Part shown: positions 44,065 to 52,700 of the stretch, in pieces
Position numbering within the stretch: the stretch's first letter is position 1
Layout of the letters: each line of letters opens with the position of its first letter
NCBI RefSeq assembly: GCF_001665785.1
Contig: NZ_LZSO01000033.1
Span: forward strand, 1-64,000
Reading direction: 5' to 3'
From: Mycolicibacterium peregrinum
GTDB taxonomy: Bacteria > Actinomycetota > Actinomycetes > Mycobacteriales > Mycobacteriaceae
Length of the DNA stretch: 64,000 bases
The notes under the pieces: generated by a model
What the model saw: the letters and a program-made list of their open reading frames with translations, nothing else
The model's database searches: none
What the model was told of the DNA's origin: nothing
Position numbers and translations under genes: made by a program

Positions 44065-44108
44065 AAAAAACCGCGGCCATGCCCTTCTGGGCATGGCCGC
44101 GGTTTTTT
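44065..44108. terminator. Strong bidirectional rho-independent terminator
   Basis: A 20-bp perfect stem with a 4-nt TTCT loop has a GC core (CCGCGGCCATGCCC at 44071-44084) flanked by A6 on one side and T6 on the other. It works in both directions: after rbpA on the plus strand and after ppm1 on the minus strand. U-tract terminators like this are rare in mycobacteria. Confidence 0.97.
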
Positions 44109-44117
44109 CGTCGCCGA

Positions 44118-44927
44118 CTAGCTGCGCACCACGCCCCTGGCGCGGTCCAGGCGCCCGCGGATACCCCACTCCGCGACCTTGAACATCGCCTCACGAATGT
44201 TCGAGCCACTCATCTTGGAGACCCCGAGCTCACGTTCGGTGAACGTGATGGGCACCTCGACCACCTTGAAGCCGTTGTTGATCGCACGCCACGTCAGGTC
44301 GATCTGGAAGCAGTACCCCTTGGAGTCCACCGCGGACAGGTCGATCTTCTCCAGCACCTCCCGCCGGTACGCGCGGTAACCGGCGGTGATGTCGTGGATA
44401 CCGACACCCAGCAGCAACCGGGAGTAGGTATTGGCGGTCTTGGACAGCACCAGCCGCCGAACGGGCCAGTTGCGTACCGTGCCGCCGGAGACATAGCGCG
44501 AACCGATGGCCAGATCCGCACCGGCGTCGACCGCGTCCAGCAGCCGGCTCAATTCCTCCGGCGCGTGACTGCCGTCGGCGTCCATCTCGACCAGGACCGA
44601 GTACCCGCGTCCCAGCCCCCAGGCAAAGCCGGCCAGATAGGCCGCACCCAGACCCGCTTTGCTGGTCCGGTGCATCACGTGCACCCGATCCGGGTCGGCC
44701 AGCGCCAGCTCGTCGGCCAGCTTGCCGGTGCCGTCGGGGCTGCCGTCGTCGACCACCAGGATGTGGACCTCGGGGCTGGCGTGGTGAACACGCCCGACGA
44801 TCAGCGGCAGATTCTCCCGCTCGTTGTAGGTGGGAATGATCACCAGGGTGCGCTGACTCGGGCGTTCACCGTCCCGGCGAGGGCTGGATTCCCCCGGCCG
44901 CTTCGCTCCGTCACCAGGGACTGTCAT
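44118..44927 (-). CDS. ppm1: Polyprenol monophosphomannose synthase (Ppm1)
   Basis: This 269-residue GT-A (family GT2) enzyme transfers mannose from GDP-mannose to polyprenyl phosphate, giving the donor for lipomannan, lipoarabinomannan and glycoprotein mannosylation. The N-terminal VIIPTYNERENLPLIV, nucleotide-binding DDGSPDGT, catalytic metal motif MDADGSHAPEEL and acceptor-loop GSRYVSGG are all present. It lacks a membrane domain, since in this organism the acyltransferase Lnt is encoded by the separate upstream gene, unlike the fused M. tuberculosis Rv2051c. It lies 9 bp after the lnt stop. A likely consumer is the Rv1635c-like transferase at 8999. Confidence 0.95.
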   Translation of the reverse strand: MTVPGDGAKRPGESSPRRDGERPSQRTLVIIPTYNERENLPLIVGRVHHASPEVHILVVDDGSPDGTGKLADELALADPDRVHVMHRTSKAGLGAAYLAGFAWGLGRGYSVLVEMDADGSHAPEELSRLLDAVDAGADLAIGSRYVSGGTVRNWPVRRLVLSKTANTYSRLLLGVGIHDITAGYRAYRREVLEKIDLSAVDSKGYCFQIDLTWRAINNGFKVVEVPITFTERELGVSKMSGSNIREAMFKVAEWGIRGRLDRARGVVRS

Positions 44928-44936
44928 GTGGCTCCT

Positions 44937-46838
44937 TCATCGTCGCGGGCCTTCGCCGGTGCGACGCCTCATTCTTTGCACGAACCCTCCATTGTGCAGT
45001 ATTGCGGCGAGCAACGCCCCAAATCCAATCGTGACCAGCGCCACCTGCAAAGCCGGTCCCCACTCGGTGGCGGGCGTCAGCTCGGTTTTCAGCCTGACCT
45101 GGCTGTCCAGATAGGCGGGCTGGAAGAACTCGGTGCGAGCCAGCTCACGTCCGTCCGGTGCGATCACCGCGCTGATCCCGGTGGTCCCGGCGACCACGAC
45201 GTACCGATCGTGTTCGACGGCCCGCAGTTTGCCGAACGCCAACTGCTGCGCACTCATGCTCTCGTCGAACGTCGCATTGTTGGTGGGCACCGTCAGCACC
45301 TGCGCGCCGCTGAGCACCGATTCCCGCGCGGCCCGGTCGAAGATCACCTCCCAGCAGGTGGTCACCCCGATCGGCACCCCCGCCGCGTGCACGACGCCGT
45401 TGCCCTCACCCGGCACGAAGTAGCCGGCCCGGTCCGCATACGACGACAGGTGCTTGAAGAAGCTGCGCCACGGCAGGTACTCGCCGAAGGGCTGGACGAT
45501 CTTCTTGTCGTGGCGCTCCCCCGGGCCGTGTTCCGGATCCCAGACGATCACGGTGTTGGTGGCGACCGGGTTGTCCGCGGTGTAACCGTCGGCCTTGGTG
45601 ACGGTTCCCACGAGGATCGGCGCGCCGATGGCGTCGGCGGCCGCGGTGACCTGTGCCGCGGCGTCGGCATTGGCCAACGGATCGATGTCGGAGGCGTTCT
45701 CGGGCCAGACCACGAACATCGGCTGCGGTGCTCTGCCCGCACGGACGTCGTCGGCCAGCCGCTGCGTCTCTTTCACGTGGTTGTCGAGTACCGCACGCCG
45801 CTGGGCGTTGAATTCCAGTCCGAGCCTGGGCACATTGCCCTGCACGGCGGCCACGGTGACAATCTGCTCATCGCCCGCACCGGTCCCGGAATGACGGACC
45901 TGCGGCCACAGCATTGCGGTGGACAGCAGCACCACCGTGATGCTCAGACCCGGCAACATGACCGCAGGAGCGGGGAAGCCCGGCTTGTGCCCGTGGCGCC
46001 ACCACTGCGCGATCTCCAGTGCCAGCAGCGTCGCGCTGAAGCCGACGAGCGCCACCGCGAACGACAGGAGCGGGGCGCCGCCCCAGCGCGCGATGGCGAG
46101 CAGTGGTCCGTTGGTCTGGCCGAATCCGACCACGCCCCAGGGAAATCCGCCGAACGGCACTATCGATTTGAGCCACTCCTGGGCACTCCACAGCGCCGCG
46201 AACCACAATGGCCATCCGGGCAATCGCCTGACCACGACCGCCGACAGCCCGAAGATCCCGCAGAACACGGCCTCCATGGCGGCCAGGGCCAGCCATGGCA
46301 CAGCGCCGACCAGACCACTGATCCACGGCAGTAGCGGGATGTAGAAGGCCAGCCCCAACAGGAATCCGTAGCCGAAGCCGCCGGCGAGGGTGGTCGACCG
46401 GAAGGTCAGCACCCAGCCGATCAACGCCAGTCCGACAAAGGCCGCCCACCACCAGCCGGTGGGTGGGTAGCTCAGGCACAATCCGAGTCCGCCGCCCACC
46501 GACGCACTCAACTGCGCCCACCGCGCCGCGGCGGCGCGGCCGAAGCGCGACGCCCGGACGGTCACCACGGACCAGCGGTCCGGCGTGCCCGCCGCGGTCA
46601 GGCGGTACTCGCGCTCCTCGGGTTCGTCATCCGGATCGATGTCGGCCACCGGATCACCGGTGACGTCCTCGTCCAGTTCGTCGAAGGACTCGTCGTCGAG
46701 CTCGTCGAGTTCGGCCAGTTCGTCTTCCTCGATGGCCGGGATCACATCGGTGGTCTCTTGGGGCCGCGGGCGGCCCAAACCTTCCGGCCGCGGCATTCGG
46801 GAGCGCTCGGATCGGTCTCTGGGTCGGTCACTGCCCAT
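44937..46838 (-). CDS. lnt: Apolipoprotein N-acyltransferase (Lnt)
   Basis: Lnt adds the third acyl chain to the N-terminal cysteine of lipoproteins. This 633-residue protein has an acidic, low-complexity N-terminal extension of about 80 residues (Glu/Asp/Leu-rich), six to seven membrane helices, and a nitrilase-like domain. The catalytic triad is visible as Glu in WPENASD, Lys in KKIVQPFGEYLPW and Cys in VTTCWEVIFD. One more helix follows at the C terminus. The M. smegmatis homolog is experimentally an N-acyltransferase. The ATG at 46838 overlaps the end of the amidohydrolase gene by 11 bp. ppm1 follows 9 bp on. Likely substrates include LpqH-like and LppI-like lipoproteins in this window. 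Confidence 0.93.
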   Translation of the reverse strand: MGSDRPRDRSERSRMPRPEGLGRPRPQETTDVIPAIEEDELAELDELDDESFDELDEDVTGDPVADIDPDDEPEEREYRLTAAGTPDRWSVVTVRASRFGRAAAARWAQLSASVGGGLGLCLSYPPTGWWWAAFVGLALIGWVLTFRSTTLAGGFGYGFLLGLAFYIPLLPWISGLVGAVPWLALAAMEAVFCGIFGLSAVVVRRLPGWPLWFAALWSAQEWLKSIVPFGGFPWGVVGFGQTNGPLLAIARWGGAPLLSFAVALVGFSATLLALEIAQWWRHGHKPGFPAPAVMLPGLSITVVLLSTAMLWPQVRHSGTGAGDEQIVTVAAVQGNVPRLGLEFNAQRRAVLDNHVKETQRLADDVRAGRAPQPMFVVWPENASDIDPLANADAAAQVTAAADAIGAPILVGTVTKADGYTADNPVATNTVIVWDPEHGPGERHDKKIVQPFGEYLPWRSFFKHLSSYADRAGYFVPGEGNGVVHAAGVPIGVTTCWEVIFDRAARESVLSGAQVLTVPTNNATFDESMSAQQLAFGKLRAVEHDRYVVVAGTTGISAVIAPDGRELARTEFFQPAYLDSQVRLKTELTPATEWGPALQVALVTIGFGALLAAILHNGGFVQRMRRRTGEGPRR

Positions 46839-48423
46839 GAATGACGACACCCCGGTGGACGGTCTGACGACAGCGCGGCAGATCCGCGTCGGCGGCCAAC
46901 CGCGGCAGTGCAGGAACGCGTGACCGCGGATCGGTGGACCAACGCTGGACAGCGTTGGCCGGCGCGCTGACCTCCAGATCGTCGGCATCCCACACCGCAT
47001 AACTGGCAGCGGCCCCGGGCGTCAGCGTTCCGGTGACGCCGTCGCGGACCCCACCGGCCCGCCAGCCCCCGCGGGTAGCCGCAGCGAACGCCGCACGAGC
47101 CGAAATGGCGCTGCCCGCGCTGCGGTGTGACACCGCCGCACGCACGGTCTGCCAGGGATTCATGCTGGTGACCGGGGTGTCTGAGCCGAAGGCGAGGGGC
47201 ACGCCTTCGGATGCTAACAGCGCAAACGGGTTGAGCCGGTGAACTCGGTCAACCCCGAGACGCTGGGCATACATGCCGTCTTCCCCGCCCCACAGGGCAT
47301 CGAAGTTGGGTTGCATGCTGGCCATCACGCCCCAGGCACCCAACTGGGCGGCCTGCTCGGCGTTGACCATCTCCAGATGCTCCAGACGGTGACCGCAGCG
47401 GGCCACGGCCGGGCCACCCAGCCGCTGCGCCACCGCCTCGAATCCCTCGACGACAGCTGCGACAGCGGCATCACCGATCACGTGGAACCCGGCCGGGATA
47501 CCGGCCTCCGTGCACGCCTGCAGATGTGTGGTGATGGCAGCGGCATCGAGATAGGAATTGCCGCAGGTGTGAGGTGCGTCGTGGTACGGCTCGTGCAGCC
47601 ACGCGGTCCGTGAACCGAGGGCGCCGTCGACGAACAGGTCCCCGGCCAGGCCCCGCGCGCCGGTCTCGGCAATCAGATGGCGGGCATGTTCGGCGTCGCG
47701 GGCCGGCTCGCCCCAATATCCGACGACCTCTACTCCGTGCTCCAGCGCACGCAGCTCCTGCCAGTCCAGCAGGCCGCCGATCTGCGGGCCCGCGCATTCG
47801 TGGACCGCGGCGATCCCCATCCCGGCGGCGTGGTCGAGCGCCGCGACGCGGGCGTCGTGCCGTTGCTGCGCGGTCAGCTGATCACGCGCGGCCGCGCGCA
47901 CCAGGTGATGGGCCTCGGCACTGAGCGGGCGCCGCGGATCGAACCCGGCGGCCTCGGGCAGCGCGGGCACCAACCGGCGCAGCGCGGTGGTGGCCGCGGC
48001 CGAATGCACATCGACGCGGGCCAGATAGGCGGGCCGATCGCCCAGCACCCCGTCGAGATCCTCGGTGCTCGGGCCGGTGCGTTCCGGCCAGCCCGACTCG
48101 TCCCAGCCGTGCCCCCACACGGGCCCGTCCGGATTCCGGCGAGCGTATTCGTCCACCAGCCGCAGACAGTGCGCCAGCGAGGTGGCCCCACGCAGATCCA
48201 GGCCGCGCAGATTCAGCCCGGTGGCGGTCAGGTGGACGTGACTGTCGACGAACGCCGGGGCGACGAACCCGCCGTCGAGGTCGACGACCTCGGCATCAGG
48301 AAACTGTGACCGGCCGACGTCGTCGGTGCCCAGCCACGCCACAACTCCGCCGCGCACGGCGAATGCCGTCGCGTCGGGATAGCTGGGGCTGTGGATACGC
48401 CCGTTGATCAGGAGAGTCGTCAA
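46828..48423 (-). CDS. Amidohydrolase-superfamily protein (YtcJ-like)
   Basis: This 531-residue protein has the metal motif HVH in APAFVDSHVHLTATGLN, further histidines in GFHVIGDAAVAAVVEG and HRLEHLEMV, and Asp in FGSDTPVTSMNPW, the usual amidohydrolase-3 set. The family includes hydrolases of exocyclic amides and formamides. The substrate is unknown. The start is TTG 48423 (TTGACGACTCTC), because similarity begins at LLINGRIHSP and no ATG or GTG is closer. It is 17 bp after fxsA, and its end overlaps the lnt start by 11 bp, so it is part of the long minus-strand run. Confidence 0.88.
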   Translation of the reverse strand: MTTLLINGRIHSPSYPDATAFAVRGGVVAWLGTDDVGRSQFPDAEVVDLDGGFVAPAFVDSHVHLTATGLNLRGLDLRGATSLAHCLRLVDEYARRNPDGPVWGHGWDESGWPERTGPSTEDLDGVLGDRPAYLARVDVHSAAATTALRRLVPALPEAAGFDPRRPLSAEAHHLVRAAARDQLTAQQRHDARVAALDHAAGMGIAAVHECAGPQIGGLLDWQELRALEHGVEVVGYWGEPARDAEHARHLIAETGARGLAGDLFVDGALGSRTAWLHEPYHDAPHTCGNSYLDAAAITTHLQACTEAGIPAGFHVIGDAAVAAVVEGFEAVAQRLGGPAVARCGHRLEHLEMVNAEQAAQLGAWGVMASMQPNFDALWGGEDGMYAQRLGVDRVHRLNPFALLASEGVPLAFGSDTPVTSMNPWQTVRAAVSHRSAGSAISARAAFAAATRGGWRAGGVRDGVTGTLTPGAAASYAVWDADDLEVSAPANAVQRWSTDPRSRVPALPRLAADADLPRCRQTVHRGVVIHGQ

Positions 48424-48440
48424 GCTGTTTCGGCTGGCGG

Positions 48441-48938
48441 TCAGGCCTTGGGAGGCAGACGGTACGGATCGACGTCGTTGACGTCGATTACTTCGCCGTC
48501 AATGTAGTCGCCTGTCCCCCGTCGAAAACCGGCGGCACCGGTCGCTGCGCCGAAGCCGGCCGGGGCGGCGACGATGAGTGGCACCCGCCGGGCGACCAGG
48601 CCGGTCAGCACCGGCCGTGCGGCCGCCCGCGTGGGCGGCAACAGAAACAGGGCGCCGAGCACCGAGCTGGCCAGACCCGGAATCACCACCAGCACGGTGC
48701 CCAGCGCCACCAGCACGCTGTCGGACACCGTCTCCTGGGGATCGGACAGGCCACCGCCGGACAGGCCCGTGCGCAACCGACGGATGTGCCGGTTGAGCTG
48801 TGAACCCGCCAGCGCCAGCCCGATCACGAATGAGGCCAGCAGCAACAGCACGGTGTAGCCGAACCCGATGGTCGCCACCAGGGCGACCATCACCGCCATC
48901 TCTACGAGGAGATAGATCAGAAACAGCCGCTTTGCCAT
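48441..48938 (-). CDS. fxsA: FxsA-family membrane protein, Rv2053c-like
   Basis: This 165-residue protein has an FxsA (cytoplasmic-membrane) domain in the first 110 residues: FLIYLLVEMAVMVALVATIG, TVLLLLASFVIGLALAG, then DSVLVALGTVLVVIPGLASSVLGALFLLPPTR, giving three to four helices. In E. coli FxsA lessens F-plasmid exclusion of phage T7; its normal function is unclear. The C-terminal tail is glycine-rich and acidic. It lies 6 bp downstream of a flavoprotein gene and 17 bp upstream of the amidohydrolase, as in the Rv2053c neighbourhood. Confidence 0.9.
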   Translation of the reverse strand: MAKRLFLIYLLVEMAVMVALVATIGFGYTVLLLLASFVIGLALAGSQLNRHIRRLRTGLSGGGLSDPQETVSDSVLVALGTVLVVIPGLASSVLGALFLLPPTRAAARPVLTGLVARRVPLIVAAPAGFGAATGAAGFRRGTGDYIDGEVIDVNDVDPYRLPPKA

Positions 48939-48944
48939 GCCAGG

Positions 48945-49373
48945 TCAACGACCGGGCGGGCGGTTCGGTTCCGGGCCGGGTGCCGGTGCGTCGGCGGCAC
49001 GCACCTCGATCGCGCTGTGCACCTTGTCGATGCCGCCGCGCAACAAGGCCTGCGGCACGAAGTACCAGGCGTGATTCCAGTACCGCTTGATGATCGCCTC
49101 GAACACCCGCCGGGTCTCGGACTTCGGCAGGTTGTGGGCCACCGCCTCCACCGGGTCACCCTTCGGAGCGCCGAGCACACCGCATTTCTGGATGGTGACC
49201 CGCGGGGTGTTGTTGATGCGCTTGGTCTTCCACGATCCGTCGTCGGTGATGATCAGCAACTTGTCACCGTCCGGGACGCCCCACACCGCGGTCGGCTTGG
49301 GCTTGCCGGTCTTGGTGAAGGTGGTCAGCAGCAGGTACTTCTCCCGGTAAACGTCCTCGAAGGTCGGTGCCAT
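48945..49373 (-). CDS. PPOX/F420-class flavin-binding split-barrel protein, copy 2
   Basis: This 142-residue split-barrel protein of the pyridoxamine-5'-phosphate-oxidase-like superfamily has YLLLTTFTKTGKPKPTAVWGVPDGDKLLIIT and SWKTKRINNTPRVTIQKCG, the pattern of mycobacterial F420-binding FDOR-type proteins. It is a paralog of the next gene (49379-49762). Compared with that copy it has a longer C-terminal Pro-rich tail. Cofactor and substrate are unproven. The ATG at 49373 is preferred over the TTG at 49382, and it is 5 bp after the upstream stop. It is related to Rv2061c. Confidence 0.82.
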   Translation of the reverse strand: MAPTFEDVYREKYLLLTTFTKTGKPKPTAVWGVPDGDKLLIITDDGSWKTKRINNTPRVTIQKCGVLGAPKGDPVEAVAHNLPKSETRRVFEAIIKRYWNHAWYFVPQALLRGGIDKVHSAIEVRAADAPAPGPEPNRPPGR

Positions 49374-49378
49374 GGGAC

Positions 49379-49762
49379 TCAATTCACCGGTTTGAGCAGA
49401 AGCGAAACATTGTTCTGCATGCCGCCGCGCAGCTTGGAGAACACGTTGAACGTCTTGCCCAGCAGCCCGTAGCGCTTGCCGATCGCGTCGTAGGTGGCGC
49501 CGTTGGCCGATTTGGGCAGGATCTCGGCGACGGCGTCGACCGCCTCGCTCTTCGGATTGCCGCGCACGTCACACGCCGCCACGGTGACCCGCGGAGTGTT
49601 GCGGATCCGTTTGACCTTCCACGACGACTCCTGGGTGATCACCACCAGGCCGTCCGGTGACGGCGCGGCCCAGATCGCGGTCGGTTTGGGCCTGCCGTCC
49701 TTGGTGAACGTGGTCAGCAGAACGTAGTTGGCCTTGGCGACATCGGCGAAGGTGAGAGCCAT
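49379..49762 (-). CDS. PPOX/F420-class flavin-binding split-barrel protein, copy 1
   Basis: This 127-residue split-barrel FDOR/PPOX-family protein has the core YVLLTTFTKDGRPKPTAIWAAP and the conserved block SWKVKRIRNTPRVTVAACDVRGNP, a probable F420 or flavin phosphate-binding region. A basic FNVFSKLRGGMQ stretch is near the C terminus. It is tandemly arranged with a paralog 5 bp downstream. The start is set by TAGATT ending 7 nt before ATG 49762 (leaderless). Many mycobacterial proteins of this type reduce flavin- or quinone-like substrates with F420H2; the substrate here is unknown. It lies 33 bp after cobN on the same strand. Confidence 0.82.
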   Translation of the reverse strand: MALTFADVAKANYVLLTTFTKDGRPKPTAIWAAPSPDGLVVITQESSWKVKRIRNTPRVTVAACDVRGNPKSEAVDAVAEILPKSANGATYDAIGKRYGLLGKTFNVFSKLRGGMQNNVSLLLKPVN

Positions 49763-49769
49763 GCCGCCC

Positions 49770-49775
49770 AATCTA
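49770..49775 (-). promoter_or_regulatory. -10 hexamer of the first flavoprotein gene (leaderless)
   Basis: On the minus strand TAGATT ends 7 nt before ATG 49762. It gives the genes from 49762 down to ppm1 their own promoter, separate from cobN. Confidence 0.68.
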
Positions 49776-49795
49776 AGCCAACAGCGTCAGCGCGG

Positions 49796-52700
49796 TCAGC
49801 CCTCGAGTTCGCCCTCGGTTTCCAGCAGCACCTGCCGGAGCCCGTCGAGGGTGGCCTGCTCGGGTTCGGCCCACATGCCCCGGCCGGCGGCCTCCAGCAG
49901 GCGCTCGGCCATGCCGTGCAGCGCCCACGGATTGGATTCGGACATGAACTTGCGGTTCTCGTCGTCGAGTACGTATTCGGCCGAGAGCCGCTCGTACATC
50001 CAGTCCGCCATCACATGTGCGGTGGCGTCGTAGCCGAACAGATAGTCGACCGTGGCCGCCATCTCGAAGGCGCCCTTGTAGCCGTGCCTGCGCATCGCGG
50101 TGATCCAGCGCGGGTTGACCACGCGAGCCCGGAAGACACGGTTGGTCTCCTCCGACAGCGTGCGCGTGCGGACCGCATCGGGTCGGGTGTTGTCGCCGAT
50201 GTAGGCCGCCGGGGCCTGTCCGGTCAGTGCCCGCACGGTGGCGACCATGCCGCCGTGGTACTGGAAGTAGTCGTCGGAGTCGGCGATGTCGTGTTCGCGG
50301 GTGTCGGTGTTCTTGGCCGCCACCGCGATTCGCCGGTAGGCCCGGTTCATGTCATCGGCGGCGGGGGCTCCGTCGAGTCCGCGACCGTAGGCGAATCCGC
50401 CCCAGGCGGTGTACACCTCGGCCAGGTCGGCGTCGTCGCGCCAGTTGCGGCTGTCGATCAGCTGCAGCAGGCCGGCCCCGTAGGTTCCCGGTTTGGAGCC
50501 GAAAATTCTTGTGGTGGCTCGTCTTTGATCACCGTGTTCAGTCAGGTCGGCCTGCGAGTGGGCGCGCACGTAGTTGTCCTCGGCCGACTCGTCGAGGCCG
50601 GCCACCAGTGCCACGGCGTCGTCCAGCATGGTGACCACATGGGGGAAGGCGTCGCGGAAGAACCCCGAAATGCGCACCGTGACGTCGATGCGCGGCCGGC
50701 CGAGTTCTGCCAGGTCGATCGGCTCCAGGTCGACCACGCGGCGGGACGCGTCGTCCCACACCGGCCGAACCCCCAGCAGGGCGAGCACTTCGGCGATGTC
50801 GTCGCCGGCGGTGCGCATGGCCGAGGTGCCCCACACGGACAGCCCGACCGATTGCGGCCACCGGCCGTAGTCGGTCCGGTAACGCTCCAGAAGCGAATCC
50901 GCCATCGCCACACCGGTTTCCCACGCCAGCCGCGACGGAACCGCCTTGGGGTCCACAGAGTAGAAGTTGCGCCCCGTGGGCAGCACGTTGACCAGGCCGC
51001 GCAACGGCGAACCCGACGGCCCGGAGGCGATGAAGCCGCCGGCCAGAGCGCGCAGCACCTGGTCGATCTCGCAAGCCGTGCCGGCCAACCGGGGCACCAC
51101 CTCGGTCGCGGCGAAGCGCAGGATGCGGGCCACCTCGGGGTTGTCGGTGATCTTCTCCACCGCAGAAGCGTCCCAGCCGGATTCCTGCAGCGCGGCGACC
51201 AGTTCACGAGCGCCGGCCTCGGCGGCGTCGACGGCCGCCCGGTCGTCACTGCCGTCCTCGGCCAGGCCCAGAGCCTGACGCAGCCCGGGAACCGTCTGCT
51301 CGCCGCCGAACAGCTGCCGGGCCCGCAGGATGGCCAACACCAGGTCGAGCTCGCCCTCACCGCTGGGCTTCTGCCCCAGCACGTGCAGGCCGTCGCGGAT
51401 CTGGACGTCTTTGATCTCGCACAGCCAGCCGTCAACGTGCAGCAGCATGTCGTCGAACACGTCCTCGTCGGGGCGGTCCTCCAAGCCCAGGTCGTGGTCC
51501 ATCTTGGCTGCCCGCATCAACGTCCAGATCTGCTGGCGGATGGCCGGAAGCTTGCCCGGGTCCAGGGCCGAGACGGTGGAGTGCTCGTCGAGCAGCTGCT
51601 CCAATTTGGCGATGTCGCCGTAGGTTTCGGCACGCGCCATCGGCGGGATGAGGTGGTCGATCAAGGTGGCGTGCGCCCGGCGCTTGGCCTGGGTGCCCTC
51701 CCCCGGATCGTTGACCAGGAACGGGTAGATCAGCGGGAGATCACCGAGGGCGGCGTCGGTGCCGCAGGCCGCGCTCATACCGAGCGTCTTGCCCGGAAGC
51801 CATTCCAGGTTGCCGTGCTTGCCCAGGTGCACCACGGCGTCCGCCCCGAACGAACCCGGGAACGACTTGTCCAGCCAGCGGTAGGCGGCCAGATAGTGGT
51901 GGCTGGGCGGCAGGTCGGGGTCGTGATAGATGGCCACGGGGTTCTCCCCGAAGCCGCGGGGCGGCTGAACGATCAGCACCACGTTGCCGGCCTGGATGGC
52001 CGCGATGACGATCTCGCCGTCGGGATCGCGGCTGCGGTCGACGAACAGCTCACCCGGTGGCGGGCCCCAGTGCTCGACGACGGCATCGGCCAGCTCGGCG
52101 GGCAGTGTGGCGAACCAGGCCCGGTAATCCTTGGCCGGGACGCGAATCGGATTGGCGGCCAGCGCCTCGTCGGTCAGCCAGTCGGCGTCCTGACCGCCGC
52201 GTTCGATCAGCGAGTGGATGAGCGCGTCCCCATCACCGGAGTCGACGATGGTCGCGAGGTCGCCGGGCGCGGTGGCCTCACCGATGTCGTAACCCGCATC
52301 GCGCATGGTGCGCAGCAGTGCGACCGCGCTGGCCGGGGTGTCCAGACCGACGGCATTGCCGATGCGGGCGTGCTTGGTGGGATAGGCCGAAAACATCACG
52401 GCCACCCGCTTTTCCGCGGCCGGGATGGCTCGCAGCCGAGCGTGCCGTACGGCCAGGCCCGCCACCCGCGCGCAACGCTCGGGATCGGCGACGTAGGAGA
52501 TCAGCCCTTCGGAGTCGATCTCCTTGAAGGAGAACGGCACGGTGATGATGCGTCCGTCGAACTCGGGAACGGCAACCTGGGTGGCCACGTCCAGCGGCGA
52601 CATCCCGTCGTCGTTGGCCGACCACTGGTCCCGCGAACTGGTCAGACACAGGCCCTGCAGGATCGGAATATCCAGTGCGGTAAGGTGAGCGACGTTCCAC

